From the NCBI GenBank assembly GCA_900550375.1, contig URRP01000026.1, positions 1 through 37,307 of the forward strand: 37,307 nucleotides of DNA. The letters are read 5' to 3'. The notes under the pieces were generated by a model that was not told where the DNA came from, made no database searches, and worked only from the letters and a program-made list of their open reading frames with translations. The position numbers and the translations under genes were made by a program. Position 1 is the first letter of the stretch; the number at the start of each line of letters is the position of its first letter. Origin of the DNA: an uncultured Alistipes sp. GTDB taxonomy: Bacteria; Bacteroidota; Bacteroidia; Bacteroidales; Rikenellaceae. Of this stretch, positions 22,394-31,794 are shown piece by piece.

Positions 22394-22426
22394 CCCCGGA
22401 CTTCGTCGAAGTCCGGGGGTCTCTTT
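22394..22426 (+). terminator. Terminator of the rpsF-rpsR-rplI operon
   Basis: CCCCGGACTTCG (22394-22405) faces its complement at 22407-22418; the hairpin top would be a TTCG/TCG turn. A T-rich tail (TCTCTTT) follows. Confidence 0.85.
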
Positions 22427-22475
22427 ATTATATTCGGGCAGCTTCCCTGCAAGAGGGATCATCTGCAATTTTGTG

Positions 22476-22756
22476 CGGAATGACCATTGTGTTTGTCATG
22501 CTGAGTGGTGTAAGTCCTTTTTCAGCGTCATCCTGAGGAGGGGCGTAAGCCCCGACGTAAGGATCATTTTCGGAATGCCCGTGTCTTCCGGCGGTCGATT
22601 CCCGCGCTTCGCTTCGCTCCGCTCGGAATGACCGTTGTGTTTGTCATGCTGAGCGAGGCCGTAGGTCGAGCGTGAGCATCTACCGCTTTATCGTTCTCGG
22701 CGGTTGTTTTTCCAGCGGTCGATTCCCGCACTTCGTTTCACTTCGCTCGGAATGAC
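22476..22756. repeat. Dispersed modular intergenic repeats, copy set 2
   Basis: Module 1 (inverted relative to set 1) is at 22591-22632 and 22714-22756, module 2 (inverted) at 22527-22565. A third 30-base module that starts CGGAATGACC and ends TGTCATGCTGAG is directly repeated at 22476-22505 and 22624-22653 with one difference. Confidence 0.85.
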
Positions 22757-22813
22757 ACGAAGCGGAGCGTAAGTCCATCTCTTTTCTGCAAATCCCACGC
22801 CGAACAAACAAAA

Positions 22814-22837
22814 GAGGCCGCTCGGAAGAGCGGCCTC
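22814..22837 (-). terminator. Terminator of the FN3 lipoprotein gene
   Basis: GAGGCCGCTC (22814-22823) and its complement (22828-22837) form a 10-bp stem with a GGAA/TTCC loop. On the minus strand it is followed by TTTTGTTTG. Confidence 0.85.
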
Positions 22838-22858
22838 AATGAATTCAATGGATTAAAG

Positions 22859-25702
22859 TTATTCGTAAGCTACGACTTCAATCTTGATGTTGTCCACATA
22901 GCAACGGTGCTGACCGCTTACATCCATACGATCTGTTGCAATAGCGATGCGAGAGGTCGGGGTTACGCCCGAGATTTCGTAGCTGTAAGGCGCATACCCG
23001 TACGTACTGCTCAACGAGAACGTCTGAGCGACCGTAGTCGTGCCACCGGTAATTACGTTGACACATGTTCCGGCATATGTAGCACCAGCTACTCCCGGAA
23101 CGGCATCTCCTTTTTCAACCTTATTGCTCGAAGCACCGTCGACAACCAGAATCTTCATGGTCAGCGGGTCCATGTTCGGAGCCTCCTGATAGGGAGACGC
23201 ATCGAAGGAGACTTTGATCTTGGCGTTGCCGCTTAAGCAACTCAGTTCAGGCGTTACGATTGTACCACACTCGCTGGATGCTCCCAATTTCAGATAGCCT
23301 ACTCCCGAAAGAAGTGCGCCGACCTGAGTTTTTTCAACGATAACACCCCAATTTTTCAGACGGGTATTAGGAATAGCTCCGCCCAATGTATTGAACAGTC
23401 CCATGTTGGTGCCTTCTTTCACCATATAGTACAATTTCTTCGAGCCATCGGGGCCGTCAATTGCGAGAGGATCTGCTCCCGTCGCCTTCTCGATGGCCGT
23501 GCAAGTCGTACGATAGTTGGATGAATAGCCCGCGCAACCGTATACCGGTTCGCTGCCCCAGAGTAATTCGCTGAAATCTTCATAGAGGATAACGTCTCCG
23601 GCTGCCGCCTTTGTCGTAGGTATCTCCTTGGCATAGGAGGTCTCCGTCGTATACTTTTGGGTCGTTGAAATCGCTTTCGTAACGTCGGTTATTTTCACCC
23701 AATAGTCTTTCTGGGGTTCCAGTCCTGAGAAGACGAATGCAGGCTGAGGAGAAGGCCATTTTGTTTTCCAAGAGAACAGCTTGCTCGACGATCCGATGGA
23801 GAATGCGACATCGAGATCGGTACAATCCGCGTCTTTGTAAAGTTCGATCTTCCAGTCGTCGCCAGCGTCGGCCGTTGCGTCGCCGTTGTTCGCCGTCCAG
23901 CTAATCATCAGCTGCGATTCCGTAGCTTTAACCAATGACGTGGTCACAGTTCCTGTAATTTCGAGCGTTTCGGCGGTTTTGACTTCCGAATAATCGGATT
24001 CGCTGTCGCCGGCAGTAGCTTTCACCCGAACGTCGTACGAGGTTTTCTGATCGAGATTCTCGATCTTGAAAGAATTTTCTTTGGTTTCGCCGGCTACGGT
24101 CCAATCCGCAGCGGCCGTTTTCTTATATTCTACCGTGTATGATTTCGCTCCGGTGACACTTGCCCAACTTGCCGTGATCATCGACGGAGTTGCGTCGAGA
24201 GTTACTTCGGGGGCAGCCAGATCAACGGCTACCGAACCGTAAGACACCAGCTTGACCGAAATATCGTCGAGATAGAAACGATGCTGGCCAGCTATCTCCT
24301 TTCGATTAGCGCCGATAGCGATACGCGAAGCACCCGTAACGTTGCTGATCGTAAATTTGTACTCCTTCCATGTATCTTCAACCTTGAATTCGTGAGCTAC
24401 AACCCGACTTTCGTAGGTAATGAAGAAATTGTCTGCTTTCGTCGTATTGTCGAGAACCTCGATAATAGCCTGCCCGGGGTCGGTGCCGTAAAGCGCCGCT
24501 TTGAAGGTCAGTTCGATGGTTGCAGGTTCCGTCAGACAGCTCAATACCGGGGTGCAGAGCCATGCGCATTTGCTCGAAGCGCCCATCTTGACTTGTCCCG
24601 GACGAGCGCAAATAGCGCCGGCCGAATTGTCTTCAGCCATCAACCCCCAATCTTTCAGACTGGTTGCGGGGATCGCTTTCCCGACGGTATTGAACATACC
24701 CATTTCAACGCTTCGGTCTACCAGATAGAATCCTGCTTCCGGTACGCTGTTAAGAGGATCGGAACCCGTTGCGGTCCAGAAATAGGTTGCGGCACCGCGC
24801 GCTGTAGCGGAATAACCGGCTGCATTATAGAATAAGTCACCGCCCCAAAGCAGATCGCGGAAATCTTCGTAAAGAATGATATCGCCTGCGGCAGCCGTTG
24901 TGGGAAGAGCTTTAGCCAGAGATGGATTCGTCTGGAATTCGAGTACTTCGGCCTCTTCATCGTTGGTCGTGTCGATAACGCGAGCCCAATATTTGGTTGC
25001 GGGTTTCAGAGCCGTGAGGATGAATTTCGTACCGCCGGCCCAAATAGCGTTGTTGGCACCGTAGGTCCATTTGACATTGAGCTTCGAAAGCGCAGCATCT
25101 TCGAAAATTTCGAGCGTGTAGGCGTTTTTCTTATCGGCATCGTTGTCGGCGAAAGAAGTGGTCGACCACTCGACGATTGCAGTAGATTCTGTGATGGTAC
25201 CCATACGAACTACAAGAGCTGCATCGGGACCTTCGCTGTCGGGGACGATACCTTTACCGACTTTAATACGTGCGGGAGCACCGGCGGCACTGGCCAAAAT
25301 CCACTCCGAGAAAACCGAACGGGGATAGTTGGCGCGTATACGCACATAATAAATACGGCCGGCTTTCAGACCGTTGAAGGCGCAGAGATTGTTCTTTTTG
25401 TCGGTGACGTCGATTGTGGTGGACATACCGCCCTTCGTCGTATTATTGTCGTAGATATCGCCGACAGCATCAATGGACTTGATAAGTTGAACCGTGAACG
25501 AGGTCGCTCCGGCAGCAATTGCGCGTTCGGCGTTCCATGAGACGGAAATGGACGTGTTCGAAGAGAGCATCTCGTCATAGACGAAATCGATAGGGGTCGG
25601 CATCCCTGAATCGATGCCGATCGTCGGGTCGTCGTCTTTACAGCTACTCAGAACAACAGCTAACATAGCGAAGACCGCTATAAGCATTTTATTGATTTTC
25701 AT
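22859..25702 (-). CDS. Large fibronectin-III surface lipoprotein with a duplicated module
   Basis: A 947-residue lipoprotein. The signal ends in LSSC (Cys21), followed by KDDD, an acidic tail start typical of Bacteroidetes surface-exported lipoproteins. Fibronectin type III-like domains lie around residues 35-145, 160-258 and 495-690 (for example VTLDATPSMITASWASVTGA). Two related modules of about 220-250 residues (271-490 and 698-947) start with AGD[IV]ILYEDF..LLWG and end with GQHR.Y.D[DN]I.(V/I); they look like beta-sandwich binding domains. No catalytic motif is visible. It is divergent from susC and both have TATATTTG promoters, so it may help capture the same substrate; the ligand is unknown. 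Confidence 0.82.
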   Translation of the reverse strand: MKINKMLIAVFAMLAVVLSSCKDDDPTIGIDSGMPTPIDFVYDEMLSSNTSISVSWNAERAIAAGATSFTVQLIKSIDAVGDIYDNNTTKGGMSTTIDVTDKKNNLCAFNGLKAGRIYYVRIRANYPRSVFSEWILASAAGAPARIKVGKGIVPDSEGPDAALVVRMGTITESTAIVEWSTTSFADNDADKKNAYTLEIFEDAALSKLNVKWTYGANNAIWAGGTKFILTALKPATKYWARVIDTTNDEEAEVLEFQTNPSLAKALPTTAAAGDIILYEDFRDLLWGGDLFYNAAGYSATARGAATYFWTATGSDPLNSVPEAGFYLVDRSVEMGMFNTVGKAIPATSLKDWGLMAEDNSAGAICARPGQVKMGASSKCAWLCTPVLSCLTEPATIELTFKAALYGTDPGQAIIEVLDNTTKADNFFITYESRVVAHEFKVEDTWKEYKFTISNVTGASRIAIGANRKEIAGQHRFYLDDISVKLVSYGSVAVDLAAPEVTLDATPSMITASWASVTGAKSYTVEYKKTAAADWTVAGETKENSFKIENLDQKTSYDVRVKATAGDSESDYSEVKTAETLEITGTVTTSLVKATESQLMISWTANNGDATADAGDDWKIELYKDADCTDLDVAFSIGSSSKLFSWKTKWPSPQPAFVFSGLEPQKDYWVKITDVTKAISTTQKYTTETSYAKEIPTTKAAAGDVILYEDFSELLWGSEPVYGCAGYSSNYRTTCTAIEKATGADPLAIDGPDGSKKLYYMVKEGTNMGLFNTLGGAIPNTRLKNWGVIVEKTQVGALLSGVGYLKLGASSECGTIVTPELSCLSGNAKIKVSFDASPYQEAPNMDPLTMKILVVDGASSNKVEKGDAVPGVAGATYAGTCVNVITGGTTTVAQTFSLSSTYGYAPYSYEISGVTPTSRIAIATDRMDVSGQHRCYVDNIKIEVVAYE

Positions 25703-25850
25703 AAGTTTGTCTTGAACTGTTTGTTAGATAATAAACAAAAAATAACATAAATCAAGGCGTCGCTTCTTAAGCGAACCTTAATCCACATTATTCAATTTAT
25801 AAGAGTCGGCACGTAATCTTCGTCCGCGCCTTTGTTCCAAACTTGCAATG

Positions 25851-25880
25851 CAAATATAATCATATTTTTTCAAAAACAAA
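25851..25880 (-). promoter_or_regulatory. Promoter of the FN3 lipoprotein gene
   Basis: On the minus strand, TTTG (25880-25877), an 18-base spacer and TATATTTG (25858-25851). The leader to the ATG is about 148 bases. Confidence 0.65.
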
Positions 25881-26155
25881 CTTTTGATGAATAAATATTT
25901 ACTTTTTGTAGTATAATTCGCGACCGGACAGGTTCTTTCGCGCCGAAACAAGGCGGTAATCGGAATCGAAGAGAATCGAAGAATCTGATAAGTAACTGAA
26001 AGCAACTGAAAGTTGTTGGTTCCTAAGCTGTTGGCTCTTTGCGTAAAAGTGTAGGGGGGGGGCCAGTAAATCAGAATGTTATGAGTGAAAGAAAACTTGC
26101 TTTGACTGAAAGTCGAAATTAAATTCGGTTTCGAGTAAAAAAAGATCCGATTTTA

Positions 26156-26185
26156 TTTGTTTGAATTAGAAATTTATTATATTTG
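26156..26185 (+). promoter_or_regulatory. Promoter of the susC operon
   Basis: TTTG (26156-26159), 18-base spacer, TATATTTG (26178-26185). The susC ATG is about 262 bases downstream, leaving an unusually long leader. Confidence 0.65.
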
Positions 26186-26447
26186 CATAAGTGATTTTTT
26201 TATAAAAAATAAGTAAACCCCCCTAATTCATTGACTTAACAACCTAAACGAAAATTACGACGACACAGAAAACCACCCAAACATTCCCTTAAAACCATTA
26301 TTCGATTATTTTCAGAGAATCCAAACTCGCAATCGTTCCCTTTTGAAAGCTGTTTTGGCCAACGAATACCGTTTGGCCATATAACTAAGGTAGAAAGGGG
26401 GCGTCTGAAAATTACTAAAATGTTGGAACTATTTAAAGAAGATTAGA

Positions 26448-29400
26448 ATGAAACACGTCTTACTTCCCCCCCCCAGTAAAAAAATTACTGTGCGTGGTGT
26501 GTTCACGTGTGCTCTTGCTTGTCTGATGATGCTTATATCATTGAATACTTTTGCACAGAGCCAAACGATTTCTGGTACCGTTACCGACGCCACGACCAAT
26601 AGTCCGCTTGCAGGAGCAGCGATCATGGTCAAAGGAACGACGGTAGGTACCATCTCCGATGCGGACGGTTCGTATCGCATCAATGCAAAGCCGAGCGATG
26701 TACTGATATGTACGTTCTTCGGTTACAAACCTCAGGAAATTACGGTCGGCAATCGCACGGCTATCAATTTTGCCATTGCAGAGGATAATACGAAAATCGA
26801 CGACGTCGTTGTCGTAGGTTACGGTACGCTGAAGAAAACGCAGCTGGTAGGCGCCGTCGAGAATCTCTCCGGCGAAGCCCTCGAAGGCCGTACCAATTCC
26901 AGTATTACCCGTTCGCTGCAAGGCCAAGTCCCGGGTCTTAATATTGTTCAGGTCGACGGTAAGCCGACTCACCAAGGTCAGGTCTACATCCGCGGCGGTA
27001 ATACTTCGTTTGCCTCCCGTAAATCGATGACCAGTGCTGGAGGTGCCAACCATTCGATCGGTCAGGGCGGTTCGGCGCTGGTGTTGATCGACGGTGTCGA
27101 GGGCGATCTGACGACGGTCAACCCTGAAGATGTTGAGACCGTATCGGTACTCAAAGACGCTTCGTCGGCTGCTGTTTATGGTGCCCGCGGTGCATTCGGT
27201 GTAATTCTCGTTACGACTAAGAAACCCGTTAAAGACAATATTCGTGTCAATTATAACGGCTCATTCTCGCTCAATCGCCGTACAGTGATGTGGGAGGATA
27301 ATTTGGTGACCGACGGTTTGCAGTGGTTGGATAATTTCGTTGAGTTCTTCCAGAACGACTCGCGTACTCCTACGTCGAGCGGTAAGCTTCCCGGTAATGT
27401 CAACAACCGTAGCGATACCTATCCGGCTGCTTATCACGAAGAGTTTCGTCGTCGTAAGGCCGCTGGCGAGACGAATCCTTACGGTATGACCGATGCGGGC
27501 AATTACGCCTACTACGGCAGCACCAACTGGATCGATATGTTCTACAAGGATTACAGCACGGCTCATACGCATAATCTGAGTATCAGCGGATCGAGCGATA
27601 AAGTATCGTATGCGCTGACGGGTCGTTATTACAACCAAGACGGTATCTACAAGATCGGTGACGAGGAGTTCAAGACCTATAACCTGCGCGCCAAGGGTGA
27701 TATCAAACTGACCAAGTGGCTGACGCTCGAGAACAACACGTCGGTCTTCAAGCGTAAATATCATCAGCCGATGGTAGCCGGCGGCAGCCAGCCCATCCTG
27801 CGTCAGTTCGAGCACCGCGGTCAGCCGATCTATACTCCCTATAATGAGGACGGTACGCTGACGTTCTATGGAGCATCGGTTATGTACGGTGCGTTCCAAG
27901 ACGGAAGCTCCTATCAGGAGAACAACAAGTTGGATGTTATCACGACGACGGCTTTGAATTTCGAGCCGATCAAGGATGTGCTGAAAATCCGCGGAGACTT
28001 TACCTACAAGGCGATCCGTTCGGATCAGGTGCGTATTTCGGATATTCAGAAGGGTTATTCCGCTCCGAATGCTCCCGAGCAGTACAATAGCAGCTCATAC
28101 AAATCGGATTGGCGTTACAATACGGATTATGTTGCATCGAATATCGTGCTGACGTGGACTCCCAAATTGGGCGACAATCACAATCTGAACGTCGTCGGCG
28201 GTTGGAATATCGAGAAGACGAACTATCGTCGCCTTTACTTGCAGCGCAAAGGTCTGCTCAACTATCAGACCCCGAGCTTCGAGTTGATGGACAGCGATGA
28301 ATATGCAGTCGATGATGACGGTTACGATAAGAGTCTGGTCGGTGTATTCGCTCGTGTTAACTACACGCTGCTGAACCGTTATATTTTCGAGTTTTCGGCC
28401 CGTTACGACGGTTCGTCGCTCTTCCCTGCCGATCAGCGCTGGGGTTTCTTCCCTTCGGGTTCGGTTGGCTGGCGTCTGTCGGAGGAGCCGTGGATGAAGT
28501 GGTCGCGCAACTGGCTCGACAATTTCAAAATCCGCGCCAATGTGGGTTCGCTGGGTAATGCTTCGATTAGTCCCTATTCGTTCATGGAGTTGATGGGCGT
28601 CGATAAGTCGAGCATCATTCTGGACGGTGCCAAGGTTTCGTATACGTCGATTCCGAATGTTATTCCCTCGGGCTTGACGTGGGAGACCGTGACGACCTAT
28701 GATATCGGTTTGGATATGGACTTTTTGCGCAATCGCCTGTCGTTCTCGGGTGACTACTATTGGCGGTATACCGACGACTTGCTGATCAACGGTCCCGATT
28801 ATCCTCAGATTCTCGGTTACGCTTCGCCGAAGGGCAACTTCGGTTCGTTGAAGACCAAGGGCTGGGAGGCTTCGCTTTCGTGGCGCGACAGCTTCAAAGT
28901 AGGCGGCAAGCCGTTCAACTATAATGTGAAGGTCAGCGTTTGGGACAGCCGTACTTGGGTGAAAGAGTTCTACAATGCCAACGGCGATATCCTGAACTAT
29001 TATGCCGGCAAGGAGCTGGGTGAAATCTGGGGTTTCCGTACCGCGGGTTACTTCCTCAGCAACGAGGAAGCCGATAACTGGGCTGTGGATACTTTCCATA
29101 AGAACGGCTCGAACTTCCGTGCCTATGCTGGTGACTTGAAATTCGTCGATATCAACGGTGATGGTAAGATCGACACCGGTAAGGGTACGCTGGACGATCA
29201 CGGCGATCTGGAGCGTATAGGTAATCAGGCTCCGCGCTATCAGTATGGTATTAACCTCGGTGCTAACTGGAACGGCATCGGTCTGAGCCTCTTTATTCAG
29301 GGTGTCGGTCAGCGAGACTGGTATCCGGGTTGCGAATCCGGTTTCTTCTGGGGTATGTACAACCGTCCTTACGGCTATCTGCCGACGGTTCATACGACCG

Positions 29401-29819
29401 ATGCTGTTCAGATGGATTACAGTACGCCGAACTGGGTGGTTACCAATGCTTCGTCGAAGCCTTACTATACGCGTCAGGTAGCGTACTCTGCTAACCGTAA
29501 CGTCGGCCCGTTGACATGGGAGAACGACTACTATATGCAGGATGCTTCGTATTTCCGACTGAAGAATATTACGATCGACTACACCTTCCCCAAGGAGATG
29601 ACGCGTAAGATCCATATCGAGAATCTGAAGGTCTATGTTTCGGCCGAGAACCTCTTTACGCACTCTCCGATCTACAAGCATACGAAGATGTTCGACCCTG
29701 AGGTGATTTCCAATGGTGATAGCGACTTCAACACTACTTTCGGCCTTTCGGGTGTAGGTCAGGGTTATAGCTACCCGATGCTGAAAACGGTTACGATCGG
29801 TTTGAATGTCACCTTCTAA
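26448..29819 (+). CDS. SusC/RagA-type TonB-dependent outer-membrane transporter
   Basis: An 1123-residue outer-membrane beta-barrel that imports an oligomeric nutrient with energy from TonB, working with the SusD partner. After a signal peptide ending near NTFAQ, residues about 38-125 form the carboxypeptidase-D-like domain (ISGTVTDATTNSPLAGAAIM, GYKPQEI). The TonB-box/SusC signature VVVGYGTLKKTQLVGAV and a plug domain come next, then the barrel, which closes in the expected C-terminal aromatic residue (TIGLNVTF). There is no STN domain, so no direct anti-sigma signalling is expected. A run of nine C (26466-26474) encodes Pro-Pro-Pro at residues 7-9, before the signal's hydrophobic core; slippage there would switch the gene off. 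The substrate cannot be read from the sequence. Confidence 0.95.
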   Translation: MKHVLLPPPSKKITVRGVFTCALACLMMLISLNTFAQSQTISGTVTDATTNSPLAGAAIMVKGTTVGTISDADGSYRINAKPSDVLICTFFGYKPQEITVGNRTAINFAIAEDNTKIDDVVVVGYGTLKKTQLVGAVENLSGEALEGRTNSSITRSLQGQVPGLNIVQVDGKPTHQGQVYIRGGNTSFASRKSMTSAGGANHSIGQGGSALVLIDGVEGDLTTVNPEDVETVSVLKDASSAAVYGARGAFGVILVTTKKPVKDNIRVNYNGSFSLNRRTVMWEDNLVTDGLQWLDNFVEFFQNDSRTPTSSGKLPGNVNNRSDTYPAAYHEEFRRRKAAGETNPYGMTDAGNYAYYGSTNWIDMFYKDYSTAHTHNLSISGSSDKVSYALTGRYYNQDGIYKIGDEEFKTYNLRAKGDIKLTKWLTLENNTSVFKRKYHQPMVAGGSQPILRQFEHRGQPIYTPYNEDGTLTFYGASVMYGAFQDGSSYQENNKLDVITTTALNFEPIKDVLKIRGDFTYKAIRSDQVRISDIQKGYSAPNAPEQYNSSSYKSDWRYNTDYVASNIVLTWTPKLGDNHNLNVVGGWNIEKTNYRRLYLQRKGLLNYQTPSFELMDSDEYAVDDDGYDKSLVGVFARVNYTLLNRYIFEFSARYDGSSLFPADQRWGFFPSGSVGWRLSEEPWMKWSRNWLDNFKIRANVGSLGNASISPYSFMELMGVDKSSIILDGAKVSYTSIPNVIPSGLTWETVTTYDIGLDMDFLRNRLSFSGDYYWRYTDDLLINGPDYPQILGYASPKGNFGSLKTKGWEASLSWRDSFKVGGKPFNYNVKVSVWDSRTWVKEFYNANGDILNYYAGKELGEIWGFRTAGYFLSNEEADNWAVDTFHKNGSNFRAYAGDLKFVDINGDGKIDTGKGTLDDHGDLERIGNQAPRYQYGINLGANWNGIGLSLFIQGVGQRDWYPGCESGFFWGMYNRPYGYLPTVHTTDAVQMDYSTPNWVVTNASSKPYYTRQVAYSANRNVGPLTWENDYYMQDASYFRLKNITIDYTFPKEMTRKIHIENLKVYVSAENLFTHSPIYKHTKMFDPEVISNGDSDFNTTFGLSGVGQGYSYPMLKTVTIGLNVTF
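26466..26474 (+). repeat. Homopolymer of nine C in the susC signal-peptide region
   Basis: Nine C residues cover three Pro codons close to the start of susC. A short inverted repeat (CAGTAA at 26474-26479, TTACTG at 26485-26490) follows directly. Such tracts are classic sites of slipped-strand phase variation. Confidence 0.9.
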
Positions 29820-29834
29820 TATTGGTTAATGATT

Positions 29835-31664
29835 ATGAAAACAAATATCGTAAAATTATTTTTAGGAGCCGCAATGGCCATTACGGTCGTTTCTTGTGAG
29901 AATTTCCTTGATCAGGATCCGATCGACAAGGTGCGTGCGGAAGAGTGGTTCAGCAGTGAAACCGATTTGATTTTGTACGCTAACGGTATGCTGAACTCGT
30001 ATTGCCCGGGAGAGGGTACGATTGGTTTGGGCGATGCATACTGCGATTTGGTAGCGACCAAAACCTCTTCGGACTACTATCGTCCCGGTATCTGGAATCC
30101 GACGAAGCAGGGCGGTTGGGCAGTCGGCGACTGGAACAGTATCCGTCGAGCCAACTACATGCTGGAGAATATGGTTCGTTGCAAGGGGATTGTGGATGAT
30201 CCCGTTTACAGACACTATGAGGGTGTCGCGCGTTTTTGGCGTGCATATTTCTACTATAGCAAAGTCCGTACGTTCGGTAATGTGCCTTGGGTCGACCGCG
30301 TACTTACGACAGACGACGCCATCCTCTATTCTCCTCGTGACGATCGTGAATATGTGATGAGCAAGGTTCTCGAAGATTTGGACTATGCTTGCGAGAACTG
30401 TCTGGGTACCGATGCTTATAAGAAAGGCCGTACCGTAATCAACAAATGGGTCGCTTTGGCTTTCAAATCGCGTGTTTGTCTCTTCGAGGGCACCTACCGG
30501 AAATATCATTCGGTGAATCCGTCGACCAACCAACCGTGGAACGGCCAATATGAATCGGGAGACGATTTCCTCCGCGCATCCATAGCGGCGGCCGAGGAGG
30601 TGATAACGGACAGCGGATTCTCGCTGTACAAGGGTGAGCCTTCGACGGCATTCCGCACGATTTTCACATCGATGGATCCGAAAACGACCAACGAGGTGAT
30701 TTGGGCTCGCGAGATGGCGGGTGATCCGCTCAATGTCTTCAATGAATTGACGTGGAATTTCAACTCGAGCACCTATGGTCAGCAGTACTCTCCGACGAAG
30801 GATTTGGTTCGTATGTTCCTTACCCTCGATGGTACACCTATTGCGACCGATGAGGTTTCGTTGCCCAATGAGTTCGAGAATCGTGACTGGCGTCTGATTC
30901 AGACGGTTCATGGTCCCGGCCATACCTATCAGACGAATGCCGGTGTTACGAAGCTCAAGCCCATCAATTTTACGTATACCTTTACCGGATATTCTTTCAT
31001 CAAGTGGAGCATCGAACGTGAAGAGAACTATTCGAAGGGCAAGGCTGAAAACTCGCTTCCGATTCTTCGTTTGGGCGAAGTGCTGCTCAACTATGCTGAG
31101 GCTAAGGCTGAGTTGGGACAGATGACCAAAGAGATCTGGAATGAGACGGTCGGCGCTCTGCGTGAGCGTGCCGGAGTGACGAATATCTATCCTGAGGATG
31201 CGGGTTATGTAGAAGATGCGTGGTTGAAAGAGTACTATGCGGGTTCGCCCATCACGCTGTCGAACACCCTTCTTGAGATTCGTCGCGAGCGTGCTACGGA
31301 ATTGATCATGGAAATGGGTCTGCGTGTAGACGATATTTATCGCTGGAAACTCGGCGACTTGATCGTAAAGCGCTACAATAATCAGGGCTGGAGAGGTATT
31401 TATTTGTCGGCTAACGATTACAAGAGCGGCTTCGAGTTCAACGGAACCAAGTATTCTGGATGGAAGAGTACGTCGGCAACCTCTTATAAGATCGGCACCT
31501 CGAATTCCAACAGCAACTTTACGTTGAGCGGTGGTAGCAGCGGATACATTATCTATAATTATGCACTCGAGTGGTCAGATAAGATGTATGTACATCCTAT
31601 TCCTACGACGGCGCTTACGTTGAATCCCAATCTGGGTCAGAACTATGGTTGGGATGAGGAGTAA
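29835..31664 (+). CDS. SusD/RagB-type nutrient-binding outer-membrane lipoprotein
   Basis: A surface lipoprotein of about 609 residues that acts as lid and substrate binder for the SusC barrel. The lipobox is TVVSC, followed by the SusD opening ENFLDQDPIDKVRAEEWFSS. Characteristic helical TPR-like segments include HYEGVARFWRAYFYYSKVRT, then VINKWVALAFKSRVCLFEGT, and the C-terminal RxxRA-type block LLEIRRERATELIMEMGLRV. The end (VHPIPTTALTLNPNLGQNYG) is also standard. An ATG two codons upstream (29829) could serve instead; the signal peptide works from either. It begins about 10-15 bases after susC and is followed by a stable hairpin. Confidence 0.95.
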   Translation: MKTNIVKLFLGAAMAITVVSCENFLDQDPIDKVRAEEWFSSETDLILYANGMLNSYCPGEGTIGLGDAYCDLVATKTSSDYYRPGIWNPTKQGGWAVGDWNSIRRANYMLENMVRCKGIVDDPVYRHYEGVARFWRAYFYYSKVRTFGNVPWVDRVLTTDDAILYSPRDDREYVMSKVLEDLDYACENCLGTDAYKKGRTVINKWVALAFKSRVCLFEGTYRKYHSVNPSTNQPWNGQYESGDDFLRASIAAAEEVITDSGFSLYKGEPSTAFRTIFTSMDPKTTNEVIWAREMAGDPLNVFNELTWNFNSSTYGQQYSPTKDLVRMFLTLDGTPIATDEVSLPNEFENRDWRLIQTVHGPGHTYQTNAGVTKLKPINFTYTFTGYSFIKWSIEREENYSKGKAENSLPILRLGEVLLNYAEAKAELGQMTKEIWNETVGALRERAGVTNIYPEDAGYVEDAWLKEYYAGSPITLSNTLLEIRRERATELIMEMGLRVDDIYRWKLGDLIVKRYNNQGWRGIYLSANDYKSGFEFNGTKYSGWKSTSATSYKIGTSNSNSNFTLSGGSSGYIIYNYALEWSDKMYVHPIPTTALTLNPNLGQNYGWDEE

Positions 31665-31687
31665 ATCGTAAGATTTACAGATAGAAG

Positions 31688-31724
31688 ATACGGAATCTTT
31701 GGATTTTTCCCAAAGATTCCGTAT
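31688..31724 (+). terminator. Hairpin between susD and the phosphoesterase gene
   Basis: A 15-bp perfect stem (ATACGGAATCTTTGG at 31688-31702, complement at 31710-31724) with a 7-base loop and a short TTT tail. It could terminate most transcripts after susD, or protect the 3' end, so lowering expression of the next gene. Confidence 0.8.
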
Positions 31725-31794
31725 TTCACCAAATCGAAAATAGCGGATGGAATTTTCCGCAAGTTGTTCAGGCCAATTTAATGACTGCTATATA

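Larger units (their letters stand above)
22369..22858. other. Intergenic region of 490 bases between rplI and the FN3 lipoprotein gene
   Basis: It holds the rplI terminator at its left end, the terminator of the minus-strand lipoprotein gene at its right end, and between them modular dispersed repeats. No coding ORF or RNA gene was recognised. Confidence 0.75.
25703..26447. other. Intergenic control region of 745 bases between the FN3 lipoprotein gene and susC
   Basis: It carries the two divergent promoters, a run of nine G (26054-26062), short direct repeats (GAATCGAAGA twice and ACTGAAAG twice around 25970-26013) and a long susC leader (26186-26447). The leader contains two TTTGGCCA copies about 17 bases apart (near 26354-26379). 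No ORF with coding character was seen. Confidence 0.7.

Noticed and set aside
25703..26447. ECF sigma/anti-sigma or invertible promoter for susC
   Set aside because: SusC lacks an STN domain, no sigma or recombinase gene is near, and no long inverted repeats flank the promoter.
28095..29681. 528-codon minus-strand frame inside susC
   Set aside because: Shadow of the susC barrel codons with no motif.
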